This document shows positions 43,051 to 50,916 of a DNA stretch of 64,000 nt, piece after piece. The DNA lies in the NCBI GenBank assembly GCA_017608345.1, contig JAFCGA010000007.1:1-64000 (forward strand), read 5' to 3'. Both the position numbers and the translations under genes were made by a program. The stretch is from Candidatus Pacearchaeota archaeon. GTDB lineage: Archaea > Nanobdellota > Nanobdellia > UBA10117 > JAFCGA01. Numbering within the stretch: the first letter of the stretch is position 1; every line of letters starts with the position of its first letter. Under the pieces are notes generated by a model. That model was not told where the DNA came from. It worked only from the letters and a program-made list of their open reading frames with translations, and searched no databases.

Positions 43051-43371
43051 TTAATCAGCAATCTCGGGCTCAACATAGTTAAGCTCCATCTTTGCACGTG
43101 AAAGAATAGCTTCCATGTCGAATGCTCGCAAGTTAGTACTGGCTTCTGCCTTAGAAATAGTATGCTGGTATAATTGTTTCCGACGGTTAAGGAGCTCTAT
43201 CGAATCTGTAAGGTGACTATCTATCATAATATATACTGGGTCTTCTGCTATAACTCCCGAAGCAATCTCTCGACGTAGATCATTAATCGCAGCTAGTCGC
43301 TCTTCTAAGATTGGCAGCGAACCACGATATTCTTCAATTTTCTCGATTGCGTTTCCAATAGTCTTTCCCAT
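43051..43371 (-). CDS. Hypothetical helical protein, 106 aa
   Basis: No family recognised. Predicted almost entirely helical with heptad-like charge patterns (ILEERLAAINDLRREI, ILSRAKMELNYVEPE). It lies upstream of the LSm operon, which has its own promoter. It is divergent from rps8e. Confidence 0.55.
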   Translation of the reverse strand: MGKTIGNAIEKIEEYRGSLPILEERLAAINDLRREIASGVIAEDPVYIMIDSHLTDSIELLNRRKQLYQHTISKAEASTNLRAFDMEAILSRAKMELNYVEPEIAD

Positions 43372-43472
43372 AATTAATGCTTCTCGAAAATCGTTTTAAA
43401 GGTTCCGAAACTCGATTCGATAGCTCAGACCTAAACGTAACTTATTTAAAGAGTCTTTCTAACCAATAACTT

Positions 43473-43853
43473 ATGTCAATTTGGAAAAAACGATCAAAGA
43501 GAAAGCCTAGCGGAGGTCGATATCACGCTAGATCTAAGCGAGCTAGTGATTTAGGCAGAGATCCACTATACACGAAGGTCGGCAAGGAAAACAAATCCAG
43601 AACCCACCGCGGACAGGGCGGAAATATCATTAATAATCTAATCACTGCAGCATTTGCTAATTTATCTGATGGAAAGAAAGCTAAGAAAGTAAAAGTAACA
43701 GATGTTGTTGAAAACGCAGCTTCTCGCCACTTTGTCAGACAGAAAGTTATCACAAAAGGAGCCATTGTTAAAACCGATGCCGGCTTAGCTCGCGTGACTT
43801 CCAGACCTACGAGAGATGGGATTGTTAATGCTGTATTGCTCAAAAAGGCTTGA
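43473..43853 (+). CDS. rps8e: Ribosomal protein S8e (eS8)
   Basis: The 126-residue protein matches archaeal eS8: KKRSKRKPSGGRYHARSKRA, then TRDGIVNAVLLKKA at the end. It binds 16S rRNA in the small subunit. TTATTTAAAG lies about 28 bp before the ATG. A block of hairpins fills the 3' spacer. Confidence 0.97.
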   Translation: MSIWKKRSKRKPSGGRYHARSKRASDLGRDPLYTKVGKENKSRTHRGQGGNIINNLITAAFANLSDGKKAKKVKVTDVVENAASRHFVRQKVITKGAIVKTDAGLARVTSRPTRDGIVNAVLLKKA

Positions 43854-43894
43854 TTTTTTGCGCAGATTCTTTGTTCGTTTTAGTCAGCTTTTGC

Positions 43895-44060
43895 CGAATC
43901 GCCCCGATTCGCGCAGAGCGAACTGATGAGTGAGCGATTGTTCCGGAGCCGCGCAGCGGCGTAGTAATATGCTTTTTCTTTCTTGGACGCCTAGTTCTTT
44001 CTTTTTCGCAAAACCAAAGAGAATCGAAGATTCTCTTGGCCAATCGGAACGAGTTCCGAT
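43895..44060. repeat. Cluster of perfect hairpins after rps8e
   Basis: Four stems occur in the 227-bp spacer: CGAATC-GCCCC-GATTCG (43895-43911), GCCGC-GCA-GCGGC (43948-43960), AAGAGAATC-GAA-GATTCTCTT (44017-44037) and ATCGGAAC-GA-GTTCCGAT (44043-44060). The last two are joined by TTGGCCAAT, like the TTGGCCAA joint in the 17141 block. Frames open across the region (for example 43840-44043 minus) are not supported as genes. No promoter or RNA gene was recognised. Confidence 0.75.
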
Positions 44061-44080
44061 CTGGAGAAAGAAATGGCCGT

Positions 44081-45331
44081 CTAACGGTCGTGATGCTTAT
44101 GCACCATTTCGTGAGTCACATGGTGCTTTTTATATTTTGTATTAGTGTAAGAATATAGCCAGCGCGCTTTGATTATGTGCTTAGACATCAATAATAGAAT
44201 TACTCCCATTATAAGTGCTATAGTGCTTGAAGTCATAAGCGCAAATTTTACAGAATAGACCTCAGCCATCCAACCAGCAATCAGCGCTCCGAACGCATAC
44301 GCCAGAGAAGTTACTGCGCCGAATAATCCAACTGCTCCGCCGTGCTCTTTTTTAGGAGTTCTACGTGCGAGAGAAGCATAAGCTGGATGCCAAGACATAC
44401 TAATCCCAGTGGAATAACCAATTCTACTCAGAGCATATCCAATAAGATTTCTAGTCCATATCAATGCATACCCTGAAAGCCACATTAAAAAGAAACCTGG
44501 AATTATTAGCCAACGCCCTGACATTGAATCTGTCCACTTTCCAAGGAATAGGTGAAAAAAAGCAATAAATAATAAATTCACAGTTAAAACTCCACCAATA
44601 ACTACGGTACTAAAACCTAATTGAGTTAAATATATTGGGAAAAGCAAGTACCAGAAAGCCCATACAAAGTTGGTCAAAACGCAGATAAATGCAACTATTC
44701 TGAAACCCTTGCTATTAATAATATCACTATACTCTTTTTGTAAGTATTCCCAATCGATCTTTATTTTCTTATGTTTACGAGTCTTATTTTTCTCTATTAA
44801 CAGAGCTAGCGGGATAGCCGAAGCTGTTACTGCTGCGCTAATGTAGAATAGATTTGTGAATCCGAGGCTCGCAATTATCACTCCAGCGATTAAAGGCGCA
44901 ACTGCAGCACTAAGACATGAAACTATATTTCCCCCTGCGATCTGCCTACCTTCGTGCTTCTTGCTAACTACATCAAATAAGTAAGCTCCAATCCCAACCC
45001 AAAAAACCATAGAAAATATGTTGAAGATGACTTTCGCGCTAGCAAAAAAGAAGGTATTTTGTGAAAAAGCAATTAAGATAGCAAATAAGGGATATCCCAG
45101 CACTCCAATCAATAATAGCGGGCGGCGTCCAAATGTATCTGAGATTGCTCCAACTGGAAAACGCAGAATACCTGCTATGATCGCTGCAAAAGCGTAAATT
45201 ACTCCAATATTCAATAAACTTATCCCTAGCGAATCAAGATAAATCGGGAGAAAGTGCGATATAAGATGATACCCGAACGTAACTATAAGAACTAAAGAAT
45301 AAATGTAGAGTAGCTCCTTTCGGATGTTCAT
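44081..45331 (-). CDS. Major facilitator superfamily transporter
   Basis: The 416-residue protein has about 12 hydrophobic spans and the MFS loop 2-3 motif (GAISDTFGRRPLLLIGVLGY), repeated weakly in the second half (GKWTDSMSGRWL). It moves a solute with ions; substrate unknown. The C-terminus is basic with a His-rich end. It is monocistronic on the minus strand. Confidence 0.9.
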   Translation of the reverse strand: MNIRKELLYIYSLVLIVTFGYHLISHFLPIYLDSLGISLLNIGVIYAFAAIIAGILRFPVGAISDTFGRRPLLLIGVLGYPLFAILIAFSQNTFFFASAKVIFNIFSMVFWVGIGAYLFDVVSKKHEGRQIAGGNIVSCLSAAVAPLIAGVIIASLGFTNLFYISAAVTASAIPLALLIEKNKTRKHKKIKIDWEYLQKEYSDIINSKGFRIVAFICVLTNFVWAFWYLLFPIYLTQLGFSTVVIGGVLTVNLLFIAFFHLFLGKWTDSMSGRWLIIPGFFLMWLSGYALIWTRNLIGYALSRIGYSTGISMSWHPAYASLARRTPKKEHGGAVGLFGAVTSLAYAFGALIAGWMAEVYSVKFALMTSSTIALIMGVILLLMSKHIIKARWLYSYTNTKYKKHHVTHEMVHKHHDR

Positions 45332-45375
45332 ATAATAAATAAATTAGAACTTGTATTTAAGCGTTGCTTACCGCT

Positions 45376-45840
45376 TTACACTCGTTCTTCTTCAGAATAA
45401 ATCATATTAAGATCTACTCGCTCGTAATCGAAAATTTCTTCTAGCTTGAAAAATCTAGCGATTTCCTCTTTTGCGTTCTCAACAGAATCTGATGCGTGGA
45501 CCACATTCTGCATTCCCATAGCATAGTCTCCGCGAATTGTTCCCGGAGCAGCTTCCTTTCCATGCGTCTGACCAGCTAGCTTTCTAACAATTTCTACGGA
45601 ATTCTTTCCTTCGAGAACCAGTAGAACAGTAGGGCAAGTTCGCATAAAGTTCTCCAGTCGCGGATAAAAAGGCTTCTCAACATGATGCGAGTAATGCTCT
45701 TTTAGTTGCTCAGGAGTTAAATGAATCATCTTCATTCCGATGATTTTTAGCCCTTTTCTTTCGAATATATGAATCAGTTCTCCGATGATGGTTCTATTTA
45801 CTGCATCGGGTTTTAGTATGATTAGCGTGCGTTCTTTCAT
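45376..45840 (-). CDS. ndk: Nucleoside diphosphate kinase
   Basis: From ATG 45838-45840 (MKERTLIILKPDAVNR) the 154-residue enzyme has the active-site histidine in NVVHASDSVENA, with GTIRGDYAMGMQ before it. Canonical NDK has HGSDS; HASDS is a small variation. It balances NTPs and dNTPs. The frame is open 50 codons further upstream, overlapping a divergent gene, but family length supports this start. Confidence 0.95.
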   Translation of the reverse strand: MKERTLIILKPDAVNRTIIGELIHIFERKGLKIIGMKMIHLTPEQLKEHYSHHVEKPFYPRLENFMRTCPTVLLVLEGKNSVEIVRKLAGQTHGKEAAPGTIRGDYAMGMQNVVHASDSVENAKEEIARFFKLEEIFDYERVDLNMIYSEEERV

Positions 45841-45891
45841 AAACTTCGCTTCTATGGAAGGTTTAAAAAGATTCCCAAACACAAAAAAACC

Positions 45892-46425
45892 ATGAACTCT
45901 GCGGACGATCAACCATATCATCGACTCGCAGAGGATATTATGCGTGAAAAGTATCGGACGCAGAAACGAGGACATATTTCTACATGCCATGTTAACTTGC
46001 CAGAGGATCTGAGAGGAATTGAAGTTATTATTGGTAATCCCAGCACGCTTGAGGACCTCCGTAGTATTATCGTAAAGACTGCCTGGAACCTGCTATTCTA
46101 TAATAAATATTCAGAAAAGAAAAAATCTGCAAATAGGGGCGTAGGAATAATCTTACTAAATTATGAATCAGATAAAGATAACTTAAATCTAAGCGAGCAG
46201 AGTATGATTAATTCAGTACGGCCATTGACGAATAATATATTAATTCGTCAAGCTGAAATGATATGGCGACTCGCTAAGGAAGAAGGCTATCAGTACAGTA
46301 GAGCGCATTTTGAAGATAACCGAGAACTGGGGAAAATAATACAAAAGCAACAATTAAAAACCACTAAATCATTACGTTCTTATGACACGGCTCGCTATTA
46401 TCCGCAAGTCAAAATGCCACTCTAG
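45892..46425 (+). CDS. Hypothetical protein overlapping the ABCE1 gene
   Basis: The 177-residue protein has no recognised family. Soluble, mixed, with YNKYSEKKKSANRGVGIILLN in the middle. Its last 44 bp overlap the start of the ABCE1 gene in another frame, so the two are probably coexpressed. It is divergent from ndk. Confidence 0.6.
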   Translation: MNSADDQPYHRLAEDIMREKYRTQKRGHISTCHVNLPEDLRGIEVIIGNPSTLEDLRSIIVKTAWNLLFYNKYSEKKKSANRGVGIILLNYESDKDNLNLSEQSMINSVRPLTNNILIRQAEMIWRLAKEEGYQYSRAHFEDNRELGKIIQKQQLKTTKSLRSYDTARYYPQVKMPL

Positions 46426-48148
46426 AAAGTGCTCTAAAGAATGCATTTCGGTCTGCCCGAGAAATCGGATGGGTGAAGAATGTGTCTTCATGGGCGAAGA
46501 TAATAAAGCTCAAATCAACGAAGAGCTATGCGTAGGCTGCGGAATTTGCACAAAAAAGTGTCCGTTCGAAGCTATCACAATTATTAATCTCCCCGAACAG
46601 TTAAGGGAGAAGCCAGTTTTTAGATATGGAGAAAATCAGTTTGAGCTGTTTAGACTACCTATACCTAAGAAGGGTTCAGTAGTCGGCATTTTGGGAATAA
46701 ACGGGATCGGGAAGACTACTGCTATTGAGATTCTTTCTGGTTTGAAGAAGCCGAATCTCGGAGAATTAAACAAAAAACTGCTCGAGAAAGAGATTATTTC
46801 AACCTTCAAGGGTACAGAGCTGCAGAATTATTTTACTAAATTATTTGCAAACAAGATCGATGTTGCATATAAACCACAGTACGTAGATCAAATCCCTCGG
46901 CTGTTCAAAGGAACGGTAATTCAGCTATTAGAAAAGCAAGGAACTAAAACTCGAGTTAAGGAAATCTCTAAAAAACTGAGGATAACTGACGTTCTAGATC
47001 GAAAATTAAATGATCTCTCGGGTGGAGAGCTGCAGAAAGTAGCAATCGCTGCTGCTATGCTCAAAGCAGCGGATTTATACTTCTTTGACGAGCCAGCATC
47101 CTATCTTGACGTTAAAGAAAGAATAGCTATAGCTAAAGTTATTCAAGAACTAGCGCAGGAAAAGGCAGTTTTAGTTGTTGAGCATGATTTGATTATATTG
47201 GATTATTTAGCAGATTCTATTCATATATTATTTGGAAAAACAGCTTGCTATGGAATAGTTTCGCATCCACTTTCAGCTAGGAACGGCGTGAATACGTATT
47301 TAGAGGGATATATTAGAAATGAGAATATTCGATTTAGAGCAGAGCCGATTAAATTCCACGTACGCGCAGGAGCAACAGTTAAAAACGAAGATATTTTAGC
47401 TAGCTGGTCAGAGATTAAGAAAAAGCTCGGCTCATTTTCGTTAGAATCAGATAAATCAGAAATTCGAAGCCGGGAGATAGTCGGAATCGTAGGTGCTAAT
47501 GGAATCGGCAAGACAACTTTTGTTAAGATCTTAGCGGGAGTTCTAAAGGCAGATAAAGGTAAGATCAATAAGAAACTGAAGATAGCATATAAACCGCAGC
47601 ACATAGAGCAAAAGAAGGATACAGTTTTAGGTGCTTTGTCTGCAATAACTAAAAATGTGATGACGCAGAAGTATAAATTAGAGATTCTTCGACCGCTAGA
47701 ATTAGAACATTTATTAAATCGCTCGTTGGATAGCTTATCTGGTGGTGAATTGCAGCGGGTTTACATCGCAGCTTGCTTATCTTATGATGCGGATTTGTAT
47801 TTATTCGACGAGCCGTCGACATATTTAGATGTTGAGCAGCGATTGCAAGCTGCTCGAACTATCCAAAAAGTTATAAAATCAAGAGAAGCAGCTGCTTTAA
47901 TCGTTGACCACGACTTAATGTTGATCAATCACATTTCAGACAGAATTATGGTTTTCAATGGCGTGCCAGCTAAGAAAGGTCGAGCAAATAAGATCGAGTC
48001 AGTTGATTCTGGAATGAATTTTTTCCTGAAAAAGCTAGATATTACTCTTCGGCAGGATTTAGAAAGTGGACGTCCTCGAGTGAATAAAGCTGGGAGTCAG
48101 AAGGATAGAGAGCAGAAGAAATCAGGTAAATATTATATTTCTAAGTAA
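46382..48148 (+). CDS. ABCE1/Rli1 ribosome recycling factor
   Basis: The 588-residue ATPase has the N-terminal pair of [4Fe-4S] motifs (CHSRKCSKECISVCP and CVGCGICTKKCPF). NBD1 has GINGIGKTT and LSGGELQKV; NBD2 has GANGIGKTT and LSGGELQRV; a hinge runs between. ABCE1 splits ribosomes after termination with aRF1 or Pelota. All signature elements are intact. Its two Fe-S clusters make it a client of the IscS/IscU system encoded in this window. Confidence 0.98.
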   Translation: MTRLAIIRKSKCHSRKCSKECISVCPRNRMGEECVFMGEDNKAQINEELCVGCGICTKKCPFEAITIINLPEQLREKPVFRYGENQFELFRLPIPKKGSVVGILGINGIGKTTAIEILSGLKKPNLGELNKKLLEKEIISTFKGTELQNYFTKLFANKIDVAYKPQYVDQIPRLFKGTVIQLLEKQGTKTRVKEISKKLRITDVLDRKLNDLSGGELQKVAIAAAMLKAADLYFFDEPASYLDVKERIAIAKVIQELAQEKAVLVVEHDLIILDYLADSIHILFGKTACYGIVSHPLSARNGVNTYLEGYIRNENIRFRAEPIKFHVRAGATVKNEDILASWSEIKKKLGSFSLESDKSEIRSREIVGIVGANGIGKTTFVKILAGVLKADKGKINKKLKIAYKPQHIEQKKDTVLGALSAITKNVMTQKYKLEILRPLELEHLLNRSLDSLSGGELQRVYIAACLSYDADLYLFDEPSTYLDVEQRLQAARTIQKVIKSREAAALIVDHDLMLINHISDRIMVFNGVPAKKGRANKIESVDSGMNFFLKKLDITLRQDLESGRPRVNKAGSQKDREQKKSGKYYISK

Positions 48149-48185
48149 ACAATGGTTTTTAAAATATTTATCACTAAACAGACAT

Positions 48186-48494
48186 ATGGCAGAAAGTCTT
48201 AGCGAAGTAATTAGAACCATACGAAGACATGCATATATAGCTGGACCAGAGTACGTTTTTGATGTATGGGTAGATAATATAAGCTTCTTTAATTTTTATA
48301 GAAAAGCAAAAAAGATGGACGGCTGCCCTACAACCATAAAATACTTACCTAAATGGAGAATTTTCAAATGGATTGGGAGTTATATTTCTCGGAAAAATGA
48401 ATTGCCGACGCCAATACAGAGAGGCGCTAAACTATATGCTGAAATCGAATCTTGCTTATTAGAATACGAAAAAGGCGCTAAAATGAATGTATGA
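48186..48494 (+). CDS. Hypothetical protein, 102 aa
   Basis: No family recognised. Basic, helical, with Tyr/Phe/Trp-rich segments (NISFFNFYRKAKKMDGC). TTTTTAAAATATTT lies about 28 bp before the ATG. It lies between ABCE1 and the dCTP deaminase gene. Confidence 0.55.
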   Translation: MAESLSEVIRTIRRHAYIAGPEYVFDVWVDNISFFNFYRKAKKMDGCPTTIKYLPKWRIFKWIGSYISRKNELPTPIQRGAKLYAEIESCLLEYEKGAKMNV

Positions 48495-48534
48495 ATTAGC
48501 AAACCCTTAAATGTTTTTACCTAATGAGTACAGC

Positions 48535-49152
48535 ATGGTACTTCTATCTGATTCTCACTTGCTAAGGATGATTAAGAATCATCAGCTAGTTATTGAGCCA
48601 TTTGACGAAAGCATGGTTCATTCAGCATACATCGAGCTCAGATTGGGAAACAAGTTCACAGCGCTATTACCTGAAAGCAAGGGCTATCTCGATCCATCTG
48701 CCCGGCATACTCCATTAAAACAAAAAGATATGCTTCAAAATGAACCGCCAATCACTTCAAAGCAAAAATATAATGTTATGAAAGTCTCTGAAGACGGCAA
48801 ATTCCTAATTGATCCGCATGAGTTCATCCTCGGTACAACAAAAGAGAAAATCATGATGCCCGAAGGCTATATTGGCGTACTGAACGGCAAATCATCTCTC
48901 GGAAGACTAGGAGTTCAAGTATTCTGCTCGGGCAAATACGTCGACCCAAAATTCAAAGGACATTTAATTCTCGAAATATTTAATGCCAACCGCGTACCTG
49001 TAGCTCTGCATCCCGGAATGATTGTAGCTAAGCTAGCTATATTACCTCTCAGCAAGACCCCAGTAAAAGAAAAAGTCCATGATGATATATTTGATAAAGA
49101 AGACATGGGAAAACTCACTAAATGGGTCTCGGATAAGATTGCAGAAGGCTAG
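48535..49152 (+). CDS. dcd: dCTP deaminase
   Basis: From ATG 48535 (MVLLSDSHLLRMI) this gives 205 residues; an in-frame ATG eight codons upstream is possible. Family motifs: VIEPFDESMVHSAYIELRLG, GVLNGKSSLGRLGV (Lys replaces the usual Arg of GRSS) and GHLILEIFN with the catalytic Glu. It deaminates dCTP to dUTP, or to dUMP in bifunctional forms, feeding thymidylate synthesis. Confidence 0.9.
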   Translation: MVLLSDSHLLRMIKNHQLVIEPFDESMVHSAYIELRLGNKFTALLPESKGYLDPSARHTPLKQKDMLQNEPPITSKQKYNVMKVSEDGKFLIDPHEFILGTTKEKIMMPEGYIGVLNGKSSLGRLGVQVFCSGKYVDPKFKGHLILEIFNANRVPVALHPGMIVAKLAILPLSKTPVKEKVHDDIFDKEDMGKLTKWVSDKIAEG

Positions 49153-49252
49153 CTCAAATAAGCACGATAAAAAACAAGATGCTTAGCCCCGAATTGTGTA
49201 TCTTAATTTGTATTATATCTTCATTAATACTATTACATAATGCGAAGAAAGC

Positions 49253-49260
49253 TATATAAT
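49253..49260 (+). promoter_or_regulatory. TATA box of the mini zinc-ribbon gene
   Basis: TATATAAT is about 36 bp before the GTG at 49293, and AGGTGAT lies just before that start. The spacer 49153-49252 holds nothing else recognisable. Confidence 0.5.
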
Positions 49261-49292
49261 ACCCGATTTTCTAATTTTAGTAGGTGATAGAT

Positions 49293-49421
49293 GTGAGACC
49301 AATAAATAACGAAAACCAACAGACGGGGATGAGATGCCCAAACTGTAAAAGCGGATCGATAAGTACTAATTATTTTACAGGAGAGATTTATTGCCTGGAA
49401 TGTGGATTAGTACTGGGATAA
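49293..49421 (+). CDS. Stand-alone TFB-type zinc ribbon, 42 aa
   Basis: From GTG 49293 (an ATG two bases earlier is followed by a stop) the product ends with RCPNCKSGSISTNYFTGEIY and CLECGLVLG. It has two CxxC pairs with the spacing and the GEIxCxxCGLVL signature of the TFB/TFIIB N-terminal ribbon. TFB itself is about 300 residues; the two cyclin folds are absent here and no downstream frame continues. It could compete with or mimic TFB at RNA polymerase. A structured element begins on the first base after the TAA stop. Confidence 0.7.
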   Translation: MRPINNENQQTGMRCPNCKSGSISTNYFTGEIYCLECGLVLG

Positions 49422-49504
49422 ACAGAAATTCCTGAGGCGGAATTTCAGTAATTATTTCCCGGAGAAGCCGCAGCACGCTTCGGGTTTCAGACCCAGAAAA
49501 TAAT
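49422..49504 (+). ncRNA. Structured 3'-UTR element, copy 2 (after the mini zinc ribbon)
   Basis: Ungapped homologue of 19547-19629. Stem 1 is the same GAAATTC/GAATTTC with a different 8-nt loop. Stem 2 pairs ATTATTT (49451-49457) with A/T-rich bases at 49498-49504; pairs that are C-G or T-A in copy 1 are A-T, T-A or C-G here. A GGGTT/GACCC-type hairpin replaces GAGTT/AATTC. An extra GAAGC/GCTTC stem (49464-49481) is seen only here. It again starts right after a TAA stop. The remaining 149 bp to the next gene hold a TATA-like AAATATAAAGG and AGCC-GTAA-GGCT. Confidence 0.65.
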
Positions 49505-49653
49505 GAATAAGTAACTACCTCAACACAGAAGTTCTATCTAGTCAGTTTTATGACCTTATTTTTGCAAATATAAAGGTTTTTAAGAGTTCTGTTGTATCGT
49601 TTTAATAGAAAGCCGTAAGGCTAATCGGAGGTGCTAATCCTAGCGCTAGTCAT

Positions 49654-50916
49654 ATGATAAAAAGATTCAATTCGGATGGCAGTCTATACCGTAATGTCCA
49701 GTATAAACCCGATCAATTAATCAGCTATCAAAACCTTGAAACAATACTGGAAGTCTTAGAAGACACAGCTCGATCTGGAATGCCAATACCTCAGCCAGAC
49801 GGAGTGCGCAAAATATGTAGTTTATATGGGGACGAAGTAACATATCTCGGACAGAAAGGCGGACAGAGGGCTGATTTCTATAGAATAACTGAAACTGATG
49901 ATGGACGACCACGACTTCTGAAGATTGATAGGCGTATTGGCGGTCGAGAATCTGCTAAAAATGCTGAATCATTCAGAGCAGCAAATAAATTGGGGGCAAT
50001 TGGCTATACTTTCGGAGCAGACTGGATCGAAGGAATTACTCTCGAAGAAGCAAAAAGACTACAGACTACCTTCGAAACTAACGCACTACCACAATACAGG
50101 AATTTATTTGAATTAGATTTCTATGTTTTATTATATAATGGAACTTTCACAGCAGATAAATATTTGAGAGGTACAGACAATACAGTTCTCAAGAATAACG
50201 CCATAGAAATCGGAAAGTTCCTGGGCGAAATTTATTCAATAGAGCAAGACGTTGAGCCAGGACAAATTAAAGCACAATTAGAATTTCTACTAGATCTCTG
50301 CCAAGCATACATTAACGGCCCAGAGTTCTCAGATTTAAGAAGATCAGAATTAGAAATAGAAGTCGCAGATTTCAGAACTAAGGTCGGTGAACTTAAAATA
50401 ACCGATAGAAATGGTAATCCATTAAAAAAAGCTGCATTCACTCCATTAGATTTAAGATTAATACATATCGCTGGTCTACAAGAGGAAGGGCTAGAAATTT
50501 CTCATGACTTCTTAGGAATATATGACGAAGGAGTAAATACGATTAAACAAAGAACCTTATGGCCGGGTTGTATAAAAAAATATAATTTACCTTATGATGC
50601 TACACCCTTTCAAGGAATCGTTGAATCTAGTGTAGGCAAATTACATCAAAATATAGTTGTATCTCTAGAAGATATTGATCGTTCTGCGGCGAATATACTA
50701 ACGCAAGACCTTGAGGATTTCGGAGCAACTAATCAAATGGGAGACTATGTTAGAAAAATAGCTCCGAATAAAACGCTTTCAAAGTTCGGATTTGTAATTG
50801 GAAAATTATATAACAAAATATTGCAAGAAAGAGAAGCAAAGAGCAGAGTAACCGAACGTGAATCTGATACCAACCGAACACTCGCAGAAGTCAGGGCCTT
50901 AAGCCCACTCAGTTAA
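49654..50916 (+). CDS. Hypothetical protein, 420 aa, possibly kinase-like
   Basis: No family recognised. A region YRITETDDGRPRLLKIDRR (Lys as in a nucleotide-binding strand) followed by GADWIEGITLEEA recalls the ATP-lobe and hinge of kinase-like proteins, but no HxD/DFG pair is clear. The start has GGAGGTG 22 nt upstream, and a CTAGCGCTAG palindrome (49640-49649) between could bring it closer by folding. The 3' end overlaps the next, convergent gene by 8 bp. Confidence 0.6.
   Translation: MIKRFNSDGSLYRNVQYKPDQLISYQNLETILEVLEDTARSGMPIPQPDGVRKICSLYGDEVTYLGQKGGQRADFYRITETDDGRPRLLKIDRRIGGRESAKNAESFRAANKLGAIGYTFGADWIEGITLEEAKRLQTTFETNALPQYRNLFELDFYVLLYNGTFTADKYLRGTDNTVLKNNAIEIGKFLGEIYSIEQDVEPGQIKAQLEFLLDLCQAYINGPEFSDLRRSELEIEVADFRTKVGELKITDRNGNPLKKAAFTPLDLRLIHIAGLQEEGLEISHDFLGIYDEGVNTIKQRTLWPGCIKKYNLPYDATPFQGIVESSVGKLHQNIVVSLEDIDRSAANILTQDLEDFGATNQMGDYVRKIAPNKTLSKFGFVIGKLYNKILQEREAKSRVTERESDTNRTLAEVRALSPLS

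Noticed and set aside
43840-44145. Open frames across the spacer after rps8e
   Set aside because: Both frames (43840-44043 minus, 43930-44145 plus) run through the hairpin block and give low-complexity products from inverted repeats.
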